NCBI GenBank assembly: GCA_016293535.1
Contig: JAEDEB010000013.1
Span: 1-46,730 of the forward strand
Reading direction: 5' to 3'
Length of the DNA stretch: 46,730 nt
Origin: Bacteroidales bacterium
Lineage (GTDB): Bacteria; Bacteroidota; Bacteroidia; Bacteroidales; UBA932
The position numbers were made by a program, and so were the translations under genes. The notes beneath the pieces were generated by a model, which worked only from the letters and a program-made list of their open reading frames with translations, had not been told where the DNA came from and did not search any database. Below, piece by piece: positions 25,929 to 34,951 of this stretch (position 1 is the stretch's first letter; each line of letters opens with the position of its first letter).

Positions 25929-25936
25929 CAAAATTA
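25929..25936 (-). promoter_or_regulatory. Candidate -7 box of the FtsB-like gene
   Basis: On the minus strand TAATTTTG fits TAnnTTTG, 30 bases before the ATG at 25898. It makes a start upstream of this box unlikely. Confidence 0.45.
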
Positions 25937-25969
25937 ATGATTTCCCTTCAGAGGCGCATCATTTTTTCA

Positions 25970-25977
25970 TACATTTG
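25970..25977 (+). promoter_or_regulatory. Candidate -7 box of the nucleotidyltransferase gene
   Basis: TACATTTG fits TAnnTTTG, 39 bases before the ATG at 26017. No TTTG at the usual distance. Confidence 0.4.
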
Positions 25978-26016
25978 CAGTCTGTGACAACTGACAGAAA
26001 TCAAATTGAAACAGAT

Positions 26017-26952
26017 ATGAAACCTACACTTCTAGTACTCGCAGCGGGAATGGGCAGCCGATACGGCGGGCTCAAGCAGATGGACGGACTTGGTCCGAAC
26101 GGAGAGACCATTATCGACTATTCCATATATGATGCAGTCCAGGCGGGCTTCGGAAAAGTCGTGTACATAGTACGCGAATATTTCAGGGAGCAGTTCGAAG
26201 AGGTAGTGCGCCAGAAATACAGCAAGGTAAAGTGCATAGACGGAGAGCCGCTGGAGTTCCGCTTCGTGGTTCAGGAACTCGACAAGATACCTTCAAGGTT
26301 CACCCTCAATCCCGAACGCCAGAAACCTTGGGGAACGGCTCACGCCGTACTTATGGCCAAGGACGTCATCAATGAACCTTTCGCGGTCATCAACGGTGAC
26401 GACTATTACGGAAAGGACTCGTTCAGGATACTCGGAGACTGGCTCAGGGCCCACGAAGGCTCTCAGGGGCTTTACAGCATAGTCGGCTTCGAACTTGACA
26501 ACACACTTTCCGAATCCGGCGGAGTATCACGCGGAATCTGTGCATACGATGCCTCCCAGCACCTGACCGACGTCGTGGAACACCACAACATCAAAATTGA
26601 AGAGGACGGAGTGGTCCGCGGCGACAACTCAGTGAGCGGCAGCCACGTTGAACTTGACGGAAAGGCACTCTGTTCGATGAACATGTGGGGATTCACCCCG
26701 GACTATTTCAAGCGCAGCGAAGCCATCTTCGAAAAGTTCATGGAAGAAAACAGCATGGAACTCAAGAAAGAGTACTACATCCCTTACGCTGTCGATTGCA
26801 TGGTCAAGGCCGGAGAGGCCGCCTGCGACGTGCTCTCCACCCCGTCAAGGTGGTTCGGAGTGACCTTCAAGGAGGACAGGCCTGGCGTTGTAGCCAAGTT
26901 CAGGGAATTCGCCGAGAACGGCATATATCCTTCACCACTGTACACACGCTGA
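26017..26952 (+). CDS. Sugar-phosphate nucleotidyltransferase family protein
   Basis: A 311-residue NTP-transferase (GT-A-like fold). The N-terminal signature LVLAAGMGSRYGGLKQMDGL spans residues 5-24 and binds the nucleotide phosphates; INGDDYYGKDSF near 126 is the metal-binding region, and WGTAHAVLMA near 108 a conserved loop. The family transfers a nucleoside monophosphate to sugar or other phosphates; the exact substrate cannot be read from sequence. The CPBP protease gene begins 3 bases after its stop. It is a different subfamily from the MurU-like enzyme encoded 0.8 kb away on the opposite strand. Confidence 0.88.
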   Translation: MKPTLLVLAAGMGSRYGGLKQMDGLGPNGETIIDYSIYDAVQAGFGKVVYIVREYFREQFEEVVRQKYSKVKCIDGEPLEFRFVVQELDKIPSRFTLNPERQKPWGTAHAVLMAKDVINEPFAVINGDDYYGKDSFRILGDWLRAHEGSQGLYSIVGFELDNTLSESGGVSRGICAYDASQHLTDVVEHHNIKIEEDGVVRGDNSVSGSHVELDGKALCSMNMWGFTPDYFKRSEAIFEKFMEENSMELKKEYYIPYAVDCMVKAGEAACDVLSTPSRWFGVTFKEDRPGVVAKFREFAENGIYPSPLYTR

Positions 26953-26955
26953 CAT

Positions 26956-27777
26956 ATGGAAAGAAACATTTACAGGAGGGTGATCAATGTCATCCTCCTC
27001 TTCGTTGCCGGATGCCTCGTGGCCCAGCTTGCCGGAGTGCTCATCATCCGACTTTTTGGAGAGGAAATGTTCATGAAATACGGAATGCTCGTATCCTATC
27101 CCCTGATGTTCATTCCGGCAATGGCATACAATGCCGCCGAAAGCCGCAAGGGAAAGTTCTTCGGAAGGGGCTATGACCTCGACAACAACCATTTCGAACC
27201 CCTGGACTTCAGTTCCTGCGCCATACTCGTATCCCTTGCAACAGTAGCGACTTCCTTCATAACTGACCCGGTGACAGAAATGCTCCCGGAGATGCCGCAG
27301 AACTTGAAGGATACGATGGAGAACCTCATTGACGGTCCTCTCTGGGTGGCCGTGCTGAGCACCTGCGTCCTTGCCCCTTTCTTCGAGGAATGGCTTTGCA
27401 GGGGAACCGTGCTGAGAGGCCTGCTCGCAAAGATGAAACCTGTCTATGCGATACTCCTTTCCGCCCTCTTCTTCTCGCTTATCCATCTGAATCCATGGCA
27501 GGGCATCCCGGCCTTCGTTCTGGGCTGTCTCTTCGGATGGGTTTACTACAGGACCGGATCCCTCAAGCTCACTATGCTGATGCACTGCGTGAACAATTCC
27601 GTAAGCGTGCTGGTTTCCAGAATATTCGGATCGGAAATCGAATCCTTCCGGGCGCTCTTCGAAAGCGGTCTCAACTACTGGGCTGTATACGTCTGCTTTG
27701 CCCTGATGCTCGCCCTCATACTCAAATCCCTCAGCAGGATATCACCTGAAGGACTCGACAAGGGCGAGAGCATCTGA
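26956..27777 (+). CDS. CPBP family intramembrane glutamic protease
   Basis: A 273-residue integral membrane protein with about seven hydrophobic segments. The Abi/CPBP motifs are present: E144-E145 with R149 in FFEEWLCRGT, FFSLIHLNPWQG near 175, and MLMHCVNN near 212, which form the presumed active site of type II CAAX-like proteases. Substrates are unknown in bacteria outside a few cases. The gene follows the nucleotidyltransferase by 3 bases. Its last 36 bases overlap the 3' end of the convergent MurU-like gene. Confidence 0.9.
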   Translation: MERNIYRRVINVILLFVAGCLVAQLAGVLIIRLFGEEMFMKYGMLVSYPLMFIPAMAYNAAESRKGKFFGRGYDLDNNHFEPLDFSSCAILVSLATVATSFITDPVTEMLPEMPQNLKDTMENLIDGPLWVAVLSTCVLAPFFEEWLCRGTVLRGLLAKMKPVYAILLSALFFSLIHLNPWQGIPAFVLGCLFGWVYYRTGSLKLTMLMHCVNNSVSVLVSRIFGSEIESFRALFESGLNYWAVYVCFALMLALILKSLSRISPEGLDKGESI

Positions 27778-28479
27778 TTTGCCTACGTCAATGATGCGCA
27801 GCCCCTCAGCCACATAGGCGCGTATGCAGTGGTTTGCCGCATTTTCCAGATAAAAATCCATTACAGGAAATGCTCCCCCGCCCATAAGGTCGAAAACCTT
27901 GTCCGACATCACGTGAATTCCTGAAAAGGCGTAGCTCCTGCAACGGGAAGGGTCGAGATCCGGGTAGGGCGAGCGGATTTCCCCTGTTTTCATGTTCATC
28001 CATCCCCTGAGCCGGAGTTCGTCGTCGAAGAGCAGGCGGCGGGAAGAATCCCTTTCGCTGACGACAAGGGTGGCGAGGTCATCGGGCCTCAATGCCGCCT
28101 CGAGGGCGGACAGGTCGAGGTCGGAGAGTATGTCCACATTGTGGAGGAGAAAATGTCCCGATCCTTCGAGAAATCCGCGTGCATTGGAAACTGCGCCGCC
28201 GGTGTCGAGCAGGAGAGCCCTCTCGTCCGAGATATGGACACCTCTTCCGGGCAGCGGACTTATGCCCTCGGTACGTGCGAGATAATCCTCGACCATATCT
28301 GCGAAATGATGGACATTGACCGTAACGTCATCGTAGCCGAAAGATTTCAGTTTGTCGAGCACATGGCGCAGAAGGGGCTCGCCCGCGACGGGAACGAGGG
28401 CCTTGGGCATTTTGTCAGTCAGCGGACGCAACCTGGTTCCCAGACCCGCCGCGAATATCATGGCTTTCTTCATTTTCAA
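27742..28479 (-). CDS. MurU-like sugar-1-phosphate nucleotidyltransferase
   Basis: A 245-residue nucleotidyltransferase with AAGLGTRLRPLTDKMPKALVP (about residues 10-30), LHNVDILSDLDL near 116 as metal-binding region and a compact length typical of MurU-type enzymes. MurU transfers UMP to N-acetylmuramic acid 1-phosphate in the AmgK-MurU peptidoglycan recycling route. Here the gene follows, 17 bases downstream, a gene whose N-terminal half is an AmgK-like phosphotransferase, which supports that role. Other sugar-1-phosphate substrates, such as those for heptose activation, are possible. The stop lies within the convergent CPBP gene. Confidence 0.85.
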   Translation of the reverse strand: MKMKKAMIFAAGLGTRLRPLTDKMPKALVPVAGEPLLRHVLDKLKSFGYDDVTVNVHHFADMVEDYLARTEGISPLPGRGVHISDERALLLDTGGAVSNARGFLEGSGHFLLHNVDILSDLDLSALEAALRPDDLATLVVSERDSSRRLLFDDELRLRGWMNMKTGEIRSPYPDLDPSRCRSYAFSGIHVMSDKVFDLMGGGAFPVMDFYLENAANHCIRAYVAEGLRIIDVGKSDALALVESFR

Positions 28480-28496
28480 AGCTTAGGAATATGCCT

Positions 28497-29900
28497 TCAA
28501 AGTATGCGTTCCATGCCGCGTTCGCGATGGACAAGGCGGACGCGAATCCTGTCCCCGAATTTCTCCTTCAGATGCGCCGCAGCGTGCTCCGCGCAATACA
28601 CTGAACGGTGCTGGCCTCCCGTACAGCCGAAGAAAACGGAAAGATGGCTCAGTCCCCTCTCCAGAAAACACTCGGCATGGGCGTCCACCAGCGGAAGCGC
28701 GTGAGAGAGGAATTTGTCCACCTCGGCTCTCGCCTCTAGAAATTCAATGACGGGACGGTCCAGACCTGTAAGATTCCTGTACTCCGCATAGCGGCCCGGA
28801 TTGTCCATCCCTCTGCAGTCGAAGACATAACCTCCACCGTTCCCGCTCAGGTCGTCAGGTATGCCCTTGCGGTATGAGAAACTCATCACGTCGATATACA
28901 GGACGCCCGGGACCGTTTCTGAGGGAAGTTCCGCGCATTTCGCGGAACCGGGTCTCTTCCTGACAAGTTCGGAAAGCAGCCCCGCAAGATAAGGAAAAGG
29001 CTCGACGGACGGGCCTTCGAGTATGGCGGACAGATTGTCGAGAGCAAAAGGTATGGAGCTTATGAAATGGGCTTTCTTCTCCACAAGTCCCCGGAAGCCG
29101 TAACAGCCAAGCACCTGCAGAGTCCTGAAAAGCACGAAGAAACCCAGCCTGCGACGGAAGAGTTCCCTGTCCACGGGCACAAGGGCACTCAGGGCTTCCA
29201 GATAGGTTTCCACGAGTTCCTCCCTGAAGGCTTCGGGAAATGCCGCCTTTGCCTGCCATACGAAAGAGGCAAGGTCATATTCCAGAGGGCCTTTCCTGCC
29301 TCCCTGGTAATCGATAAGATACGGCTGCCCGTCACGCAGCATTATATTTCTGGACTGGAAGTCCCTGTACATGAAATAATCGGCCGGAGATTTCAGAAGT
29401 TCGTCCGCAAGCAGTTCGAATTCGTCCTGGAGACGGTTTTCGTCGAAGTCTATGCCCGATGGTTTGAGGAAGCAGTATTTGAAATAGTCCAGGTCGAAGA
29501 AAACCGACCTTCTGTCGAAAGCGGAAAGAGGCCAGCAGAGGGAGAAGTCAAGTCCCCTTGCACCCAGAACCTGGACTTTCGGCAGCAGGGCGACAGTCCT
29601 GAGCACTGCCTGTCTGTCATCCAGACGCGAGAAGAGAGAAACATCCCCGAGGTCTTCCTGAAGATAGCACAGCCCGTCACGGCTTACCCCATAGATTTCC
29701 GGAACCGGAAGTCCCTGTTTTCTAAAGTGTTCGGAAAAGGCTATGAAGGCACGGTTCTCAGCCGCCTCAGTCCCCTGGACTGCCACTGCGGAGAAAGTCC
29801 CTGCGCTGATACGGAAATAGCGGCGGTTGCTGCCCGATGCGGCTATGGGGACGACTTTCTCAGGAGCGATGCCGAAGTGCCTTGCAAATAATGATTCCAT
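28497..29900 (-). CDS. AmgK-like phosphotransferase fused to a RapZ C-terminal domain
   Basis: A 467-residue fusion. Residues about 1-320 form an aminoglycoside-phosphotransferase/AmgK-like kinase, with YRDFQSRNIM as catalytic loop and LIDYQGG as metal-binding motif near 190-215. Residues about 333-467 match the C-terminal domain of RapZ: FSYRKGIP, SGNGGGYVFDCRGMDNPGRY and FFGCTGGQHRSVY. In E. coli this RapZ part senses glucosamine-6-phosphate and binds small RNAs, while the N-terminal nucleotide-binding domain is replaced here by the kinase. The start was taken at MESLFARHFG, since a -7 box lies 5 bases before that ATG and just after an earlier in-frame ATG. Fusions of this kind occur in other Bacteroidota. 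A role in cell-wall sugar salvage is inferred from the MurU-like neighbour. Confidence 0.87.
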   Translation of the reverse strand: MESLFARHFGIAPEKVVPIAASGSNRRYFRISAGTFSAVAVQGTEAAENRAFIAFSEHFRKQGLPVPEIYGVSRDGLCYLQEDLGDVSLFSRLDDRQAVLRTVALLPKVQVLGARGLDFSLCWPLSAFDRRSVFFDLDYFKYCFLKPSGIDFDENRLQDEFELLADELLKSPADYFMYRDFQSRNIMLRDGQPYLIDYQGGRKGPLEYDLASFVWQAKAAFPEAFREELVETYLEALSALVPVDRELFRRRLGFFVLFRTLQVLGCYGFRGLVEKKAHFISSIPFALDNLSAILEGPSVEPFPYLAGLLSELVRKRPGSAKCAELPSETVPGVLYIDVMSFSYRKGIPDDLSGNGGGYVFDCRGMDNPGRYAEYRNLTGLDRPVIEFLEARAEVDKFLSHALPLVDAHAECFLERGLSHLSVFFGCTGGQHRSVYCAEHAAAHLKEKFGDRIRVRLVHRERGMERIL

Positions 29901-29905
29901 AGCCA

Positions 29906-29913
29906 CAAAATTA
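29906..29913 (-). promoter_or_regulatory. Candidate -7 box of the kinase-RapZ gene
   Basis: On the minus strand TAATTTTG fits TAnnTTTG and ends 5 bases before the ATG at 29900. It decides the start: the earlier in-frame ATG at 29918 lies upstream of the box. Confidence 0.5.
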
Positions 29914-29933
29914 AGCATTTACTGGAAAATGCC

Positions 29934-29941
29934 TATATTTG
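29934..29941 (+). promoter_or_regulatory. Candidate -7 box of the pncB operon
   Basis: TATATTTG fits TAnnTTTG, 28 bases before the pncB ATG. No TTTG at the expected distance. It shares a 69-base divergent gap with the kinase-RapZ promoter. Confidence 0.45.
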
Positions 29942-29969
29942 TGAGTTTTATAACAATTGTAGACCGTCT

Positions 29970-31454
29970 ATGAAAGACATAGCATATTGCTCGGACAAAT
30001 ACCAATACACAATGGGAAAGTCCTTCTTCGACAGCGGAAGGCAGGACACCATTGCAGTTTTCAACCTTTTCTACAGAAAGGCCCCTGAAAACAACAACTG
30101 GGCTGTTGTAAGTGGCACAGACGAGGTGATAGAGATGGTGTGCAGCCTTGGGGACAAGGATGCGTCATTCTTCGAGAAATTCCTTCCTGGACCTGAATAT
30201 GCAGAATTCAGGGAGTACCTCGCCGGAATGAAGTTCACCGGCAACGTATATGCGATGCGCGAGGGAGAGATAGCCTTCCCGAACCAGCCGATAATCATCG
30301 TCGAGGCCCCACTGGTCCAGGCCCAGATACTCGAAACCCCTATGCTGTGCATAATGAACCATCAGATGGCCGTCGCAACCAAGGCATCCCGCGTATGCAG
30401 GGCCACCAACCGTCCGGTCAGCGAGTTCGGTTCCCGCCGCGCTCACGGTCCATGGGCCGCAATCTACGGAGCGAAGGCGGCGATCATTGCGGGATGCGCC
30501 AACACCTCGAACATTCTTACAGGTGCATATTTCGGCGTCGGAAGCACAGGCACTATGGCCCATAGCTATGTAACCTCGTACGGATGCACGGTGGACGGGG
30601 AATACACCGCGTTCGACAACTACATAAAGACTCACAGGAGCGAACCGCTCATAATGCTCATAGACACCTACGACACCCTCCGCTGCGGAGTGCTCAACGC
30701 CATCAGGGCGTTCCGCGACAACGGTATCGACGACAGCTATCCTTACGGATACGGAGTTCGTCTGGACAGCGGAGACCTTGCATACCTTTCCATCGAGGTT
30801 CGCAGGATTCTGGATGAGAACGGATTCCGCGGATGCAAGATATTCGCCACCAACTCCCTGGACGAATACCTCATCAGCGACCTTGAAAGGCAGGGCGCCT
30901 GCATAGACTCCTACGGAGTGGGCGACGCTATCGCCACCAGCAAGGCTGCACCTTGCTTCGGCAACGTGTACAAGCTCGTGATGATAGGGGGCGAGGCCGT
31001 GATGAAGATGTCGGAAGACAGAATCAAGACCATCAACCCGGGATTCCAGATTACCTGGAGAATAAGCAAGCAGTACGAGAAGGAAGGGGAAATATTCAAG
31101 GCTGACGTCACCTGCCTTAGGGACGACGGGCTTTGCCGGGACATAGAGGCCGGAAGGGAATTCACTATATGCGACGAATTCGACAGATACAAATACAAGA
31201 CCTTCGCAGCTGGTGAATACTCGGCAAAAGCTCTGCAGGTCAAGGTAATAGAGAACGGCGTCCGCTGCGTTCCCGTACATTCTCTACAGGAGAAGAGGGA
31301 CTACTACAGGGAAAACCTCAGTCACCTCAGTCCCAGCGAGCGAAGGCTCATCAACCCTCACTACTACAAGGTGGATATTTCCGATGACCTCTACAATGCC
31401 AAGAACGGCATCATGGACAGGCTGATGAAGGAAATCAACAGTTTCAAAATCTGA
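29970..31454 (+). CDS. pncB: Nicotinate phosphoribosyltransferase
   Basis: A 494-residue cytoplasmic enzyme that makes nicotinate mononucleotide from nicotinate and PRPP in the Preiss-Handler branch of NAD salvage. N-terminal DKYQYTMGKSFF, the catalytic region with histidine in SEFGSRRAHGPWAAIYGA near 150-170, and GVRLDSGDLAYLS near 263 are all family hallmarks. Length is normal for the long form. It opens a tight run with pncA (18 bases later), the porin gene (8 bases) and the transglycosylase (1-base overlap), so all four may share one transcript. Confidence 0.96.
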   Translation: MKDIAYCSDKYQYTMGKSFFDSGRQDTIAVFNLFYRKAPENNNWAVVSGTDEVIEMVCSLGDKDASFFEKFLPGPEYAEFREYLAGMKFTGNVYAMREGEIAFPNQPIIIVEAPLVQAQILETPMLCIMNHQMAVATKASRVCRATNRPVSEFGSRRAHGPWAAIYGAKAAIIAGCANTSNILTGAYFGVGSTGTMAHSYVTSYGCTVDGEYTAFDNYIKTHRSEPLIMLIDTYDTLRCGVLNAIRAFRDNGIDDSYPYGYGVRLDSGDLAYLSIEVRRILDENGFRGCKIFATNSLDEYLISDLERQGACIDSYGVGDAIATSKAAPCFGNVYKLVMIGGEAVMKMSEDRIKTINPGFQITWRISKQYEKEGEIFKADVTCLRDDGLCRDIEAGREFTICDEFDRYKYKTFAAGEYSAKALQVKVIENGVRCVPVHSLQEKRDYYRENLSHLSPSERRLINPHYYKVDISDDLYNAKNGIMDRLMKEINSFKI

Positions 31455-31472
31455 CGGAACACTCGATTCAAT

Positions 31473-32069
31473 ATGAAAAATGATCCCGCAATCATAGTCG
31501 TGGACATGCTCTACGATTTCATAGACGGTTCGCTTGCCTGCCTCAACGCAGAGCAGGCCGTAGCCAATACCGCCGCTTTCGTTGGAAGGACAGGCTGCGA
31601 GGGTGACAAGGACCTGGAGATACTCGACACCTGCCCTGTTCTTTTCATAAGGGACCACCATCCCGCAGACCACTGCTCATTCAGTGAGAACGGAGGGATA
31701 TGGCCGGTCCACTGCGTCAAGGGCACGCGCGGAGGAGAAATCCATGAGGCTCTCCGCTGTTTCGTGGATGAGGATCTCACCTTCGACAAGGGCTGCGACA
31801 GGAATATGGAACAGTACTCCGGCATCGATGGCAGGAATGCTGCCGGGCAATCCCTCGGGGAGATTCTGGAAATGATGGACACGAAGAATGTCTATGTATG
31901 CGGCATCGCGACTGAATACTGCGTTCGCAACACCTGCGAGGACCTCCTGAAGGCCGGATTCACCGTACACGTACTCACGGACTGCCTTGCCTATGTGGAT
32001 GAGCAGGGTCACAGAAAAGCCCTCGAGGAGATGGAAGCCGAGGGTATGATTCTTGAACAAGGGAACTGA
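31473..32069 (+). CDS. pncA: Nicotinamidase
   Basis: A 198-residue isochorismatase-fold amidase that turns nicotinamide into nicotinate, the substrate of PncB. The catalytic triad is D11 in VVDMLYDF, K106 in TFDKGC and C150 in ATEYCVRN. A metal site with the DHHPADH motif lies near 55. Placing pncA right after pncB joins two consecutive NAD salvage steps. Another isochorismatase-like amidase is possible, but triad, metal motif and neighbour agree. Confidence 0.93.
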   Translation: MKNDPAIIVVDMLYDFIDGSLACLNAEQAVANTAAFVGRTGCEGDKDLEILDTCPVLFIRDHHPADHCSFSENGGIWPVHCVKGTRGGEIHEALRCFVDEDLTFDKGCDRNMEQYSGIDGRNAAGQSLGEILEMMDTKNVYVCGIATEYCVRNTCEDLLKAGFTVHVLTDCLAYVDEQGHRKALEEMEAEGMILEQGN

Positions 32070-32077
32070 TTGCATAT

Positions 32078-34951
32078 ATGAGAAAATGGGCCGGCAAGAT
32101 ACTCGTCCCGGCAGTAATGCTTGGAATTGCTGCCGTCCAGTCCTTCGGGGTGGACGCGGGTCGCGTATTGCGCTGGTATATCCCGGAGACTGCAGATAGC
32201 AGCCTTGTCGCAGCGAGCTCGGCGAAGGACTCCCTGCCGGTAGGGCGCGACAGCGTTGCAAGTCCCGGAGACAGCCTCACCGAATACGGCGACAGCCTCA
32301 GCCCGGCCGATTCTGTCCTCAGAGCAAAGCTGGACAGCATACGTTTCAGGACAGACAGCCTGTTCATCGACTCCGTAAGGGCGAAAATCGACAGTTTCGG
32401 CTATGACTACATAGATTCATCCTGCCTTGCAAGGCTGGACTCGCTCGAGAATCTGTACGCCGAGCCACCCTTCGACCCACGCGATACCATAGTCATTCCG
32501 GACAGCCTTGAGTTCAAGGACCCTTTCAAGTACCGGTACTACTATGCCATCAAGGATACAGGCATACTCCGTCAGACAAGGGACTCCCTGCTGGCTATTC
32601 CCGACTCCGTCGAACTGGCAAAACTCGACTCCCTGTGGATAAAGGACTCCACTGAAGTGGCGCAATGGCGCTTCAACGTCTGGTACGGCAGTCTCTCACG
32701 CAAGGAGAGGAAGAAATACGACTATGAGCAGGCTCTACCGGGCAAGATTGCCAGGATGGACAGCATAATGAACCGCAAGGACAGCATCAAGGCCTACAAG
32801 GACAGCGTAAAGGAGAGCACTCCGCGCATACTTGAGACCTACATTCTGCCTGACTCGCTGCAGTACAAGAGAATAGTGCTCTGGAAGCACGTCCCGAAGA
32901 CCAATGACGTGAGGCTTGAAACGCTTGACACCACTTATAACTATCATTTCTTCGACTATCCTTTCTACAAGGAGGATGTAGAGGTCAGCTACCTCGGAGT
33001 CGTGGGTTCGCCTGTCCAGAACTACAACTACTTCAAGCGCAGGGAAGAGGAGAACGTGGGTTTCTACTCCCCTCTTCAGGTATATTCATATACCCCTTCC
33101 ACACTGCTGCAGTACAATACCAAGACTCCATACACGGAGCTGGCCTACTGGGGAACCCTTCTGACCACCTCCACGAAGGAAGAGTCCAACATCAAGATTC
33201 TGACCACCCAGAACATAACCCCGAACCTGAACATCAACCTCGAATACCACCGCTATGGCGGCAAGGGACTGCTCCAGAACGAGAGCACCGACAACAGGAC
33301 GGCGGTCGTGGCGACCAACTACGCGGGCAAACGCTATCTGATGCACGCGGGATACATATACAACAAGGTCGGCAGGACGGAAAACGGAGGAGCGATGGAC
33401 CAGACCGAGGAATTCAACTGGATCAAAGACACCACGGTCACGGATGTCAGGGAGATAGACGTCAGGCTCTCCGAGGCCAAGAGCCTCGTCAAGAAGCACA
33501 CATTCTTCCTTGACCAGAGTTTCAGGATTCCTTTCAGCTCGCTCTCCGGGCGTAAGGAACGCAAGGCAGAGAAGGCCTACAAGGACAGTCTGATGCAGTT
33601 CGGAGACAGCACCGAGATTGCCGAATACCTCGAGTATGAGAAAGCTGCCGAAGCCGCGAAGGCCGCTGCCGACACGGTGTACAAGAACGTAACCAGCGCA
33701 TATTTCGGACACAGCAGCGAGTTCAGTTCATTCAGGAGGGTATATAACGACAACATCGCAAGCGGCGACAGCAAGGGCAGGGATTTGTACAGGGATTTCT
33801 ACTATAATCCCACCAAATCCTTTGATTCCCTAAGGGTTATGAGACTGGAGAACAGGATTTACATGCGCCTCCAGCCGTGGAAGGCCGACGGCATTGTTTC
33901 CAGGATAGACGCGGGAATAGGAGACAAGCTCCTGGGCTACTATGACTTCACGCCCGACACCTATCTCGGGGCAAAGAGCAATGTCATACGCAATTCCCTG
34001 TATGCCTATGCGGGGGTTCAGGGACAGTACAGGAAATACCTGCGCTGGGATGCGGAAGGACAATATACCTTCCTCGGCCACGAACTCAACGACTTCTCGA
34101 TCAATGCGAACGTGGACCTTAACTTCTATCCTTTCAGGAGGTACAGGACAAGTCCTCTGAACATCTACGCCCGTTTCAGCACATCCCTGAAGGAACCGGA
34201 CTACTATGAGGAGCATATCCATACCAACCATTTCGTATGGGACAATGACTTCAGGAAGGTCTCACGCACCAAGGTAGAAGCCGGTGTGAGCATCCCGAGA
34301 TTCGGATTCTCGGCCGATGTCGGCTATGCACTTCTGAGCAACAACATATATTACGATACCCTGGCCATAGTGCGCCAGAACAGTGCTCCAATGAGCGTCA
34401 TAAGCGCCTCGCTGAGGGAGGACTTCACCATCTGGAAATTCCATTTCGAGAACAGAGCCCTGCTCCAGTTCTCTTCGAATGAAGAGGTGATGCCTCTACC
34501 GCTCCTGGCCCTCAACCTCAGGTACTATTTCCAGTTCAACGTCGTGAAGAATGTGATGCAGATGCAGGTCGGAGCCAACGCCTTCTTCACTACCCGCTGG
34601 CACGCTCCCGCATACAATCCCGCCCTCGGAGTTTTCCACAACCAGAAGGAGGCAAAATACGGAAACTGCCCGTACATCGACGCCTTCATCAACATTCAGT
34701 GGAAACGAGCCTGCATCTTCCTCAAAGTCGTGAACGTCAATATGGGATGGCCTATGGACAAGACCGACTATTTCAGTGCCCACCACTATATCAAACCCGT
34801 ACGCGCTTTCAAGTTCGGCATATTCTGGCCATTCTACACCAAGCCGGCCACGAAGGCGGCTGGAAGCGCCGGCGGAGCTAAAAGCGGTGGTCTTTCCGGC
34901 GGTCCAGGCGGCAGAGCGGGTATGAACTCTCGCCTTGATTCCTCCTTCTGA
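32078..34951 (+). CDS. Large putative porin (Porin_10-type)
   Basis: A 957-residue outer-membrane protein. After an N-terminal signal sequence (about 1-27) comes a stretch to about residue 250 dominated by Asp-Ser-hydrophobic triplets (DSL, DSV, DSI repeated more than fifteen times) with few aromatic residues. From about residue 255 the protein turns aromatic and beta-rich, with YHFFDYPFYKEDVEVSYLG and NPTKSFDSLRVMRLENRIY, as in Bacteroidota putative porins of the Porin_10 group. The C-terminus adds a short Gly/Ser/Ala-rich tail past the barrel. Substrate is unknown. The stop overlaps the next ATG by one base (TGATG). Confidence 0.85.
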   Translation: MRKWAGKILVPAVMLGIAAVQSFGVDAGRVLRWYIPETADSSLVAASSAKDSLPVGRDSVASPGDSLTEYGDSLSPADSVLRAKLDSIRFRTDSLFIDSVRAKIDSFGYDYIDSSCLARLDSLENLYAEPPFDPRDTIVIPDSLEFKDPFKYRYYYAIKDTGILRQTRDSLLAIPDSVELAKLDSLWIKDSTEVAQWRFNVWYGSLSRKERKKYDYEQALPGKIARMDSIMNRKDSIKAYKDSVKESTPRILETYILPDSLQYKRIVLWKHVPKTNDVRLETLDTTYNYHFFDYPFYKEDVEVSYLGVVGSPVQNYNYFKRREEENVGFYSPLQVYSYTPSTLLQYNTKTPYTELAYWGTLLTTSTKEESNIKILTTQNITPNLNINLEYHRYGGKGLLQNESTDNRTAVVATNYAGKRYLMHAGYIYNKVGRTENGGAMDQTEEFNWIKDTTVTDVREIDVRLSEAKSLVKKHTFFLDQSFRIPFSSLSGRKERKAEKAYKDSLMQFGDSTEIAEYLEYEKAAEAAKAAADTVYKNVTSAYFGHSSEFSSFRRVYNDNIASGDSKGRDLYRDFYYNPTKSFDSLRVMRLENRIYMRLQPWKADGIVSRIDAGIGDKLLGYYDFTPDTYLGAKSNVIRNSLYAYAGVQGQYRKYLRWDAEGQYTFLGHELNDFSINANVDLNFYPFRRYRTSPLNIYARFSTSLKEPDYYEEHIHTNHFVWDNDFRKVSRTKVEAGVSIPRFGFSADVGYALLSNNIYYDTLAIVRQNSAPMSVISASLREDFTIWKFHFENRALLQFSSNEEVMPLPLLALNLRYYFQFNVVKNVMQMQVGANAFFTTRWHAPAYNPALGVFHNQKEAKYGNCPYIDAFINIQWKRACIFLKVVNVNMGWPMDKTDYFSAHHYIKPVRAFKFGIFWPFYTKPATKAAGSAGGAKSGGLSGGPGGRAGMNSRLDSSF

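Noticed and set aside
30165..31280. Minus-strand open frame opposite pncB
   Set aside because: Antisense shadow of the complete pncB gene.
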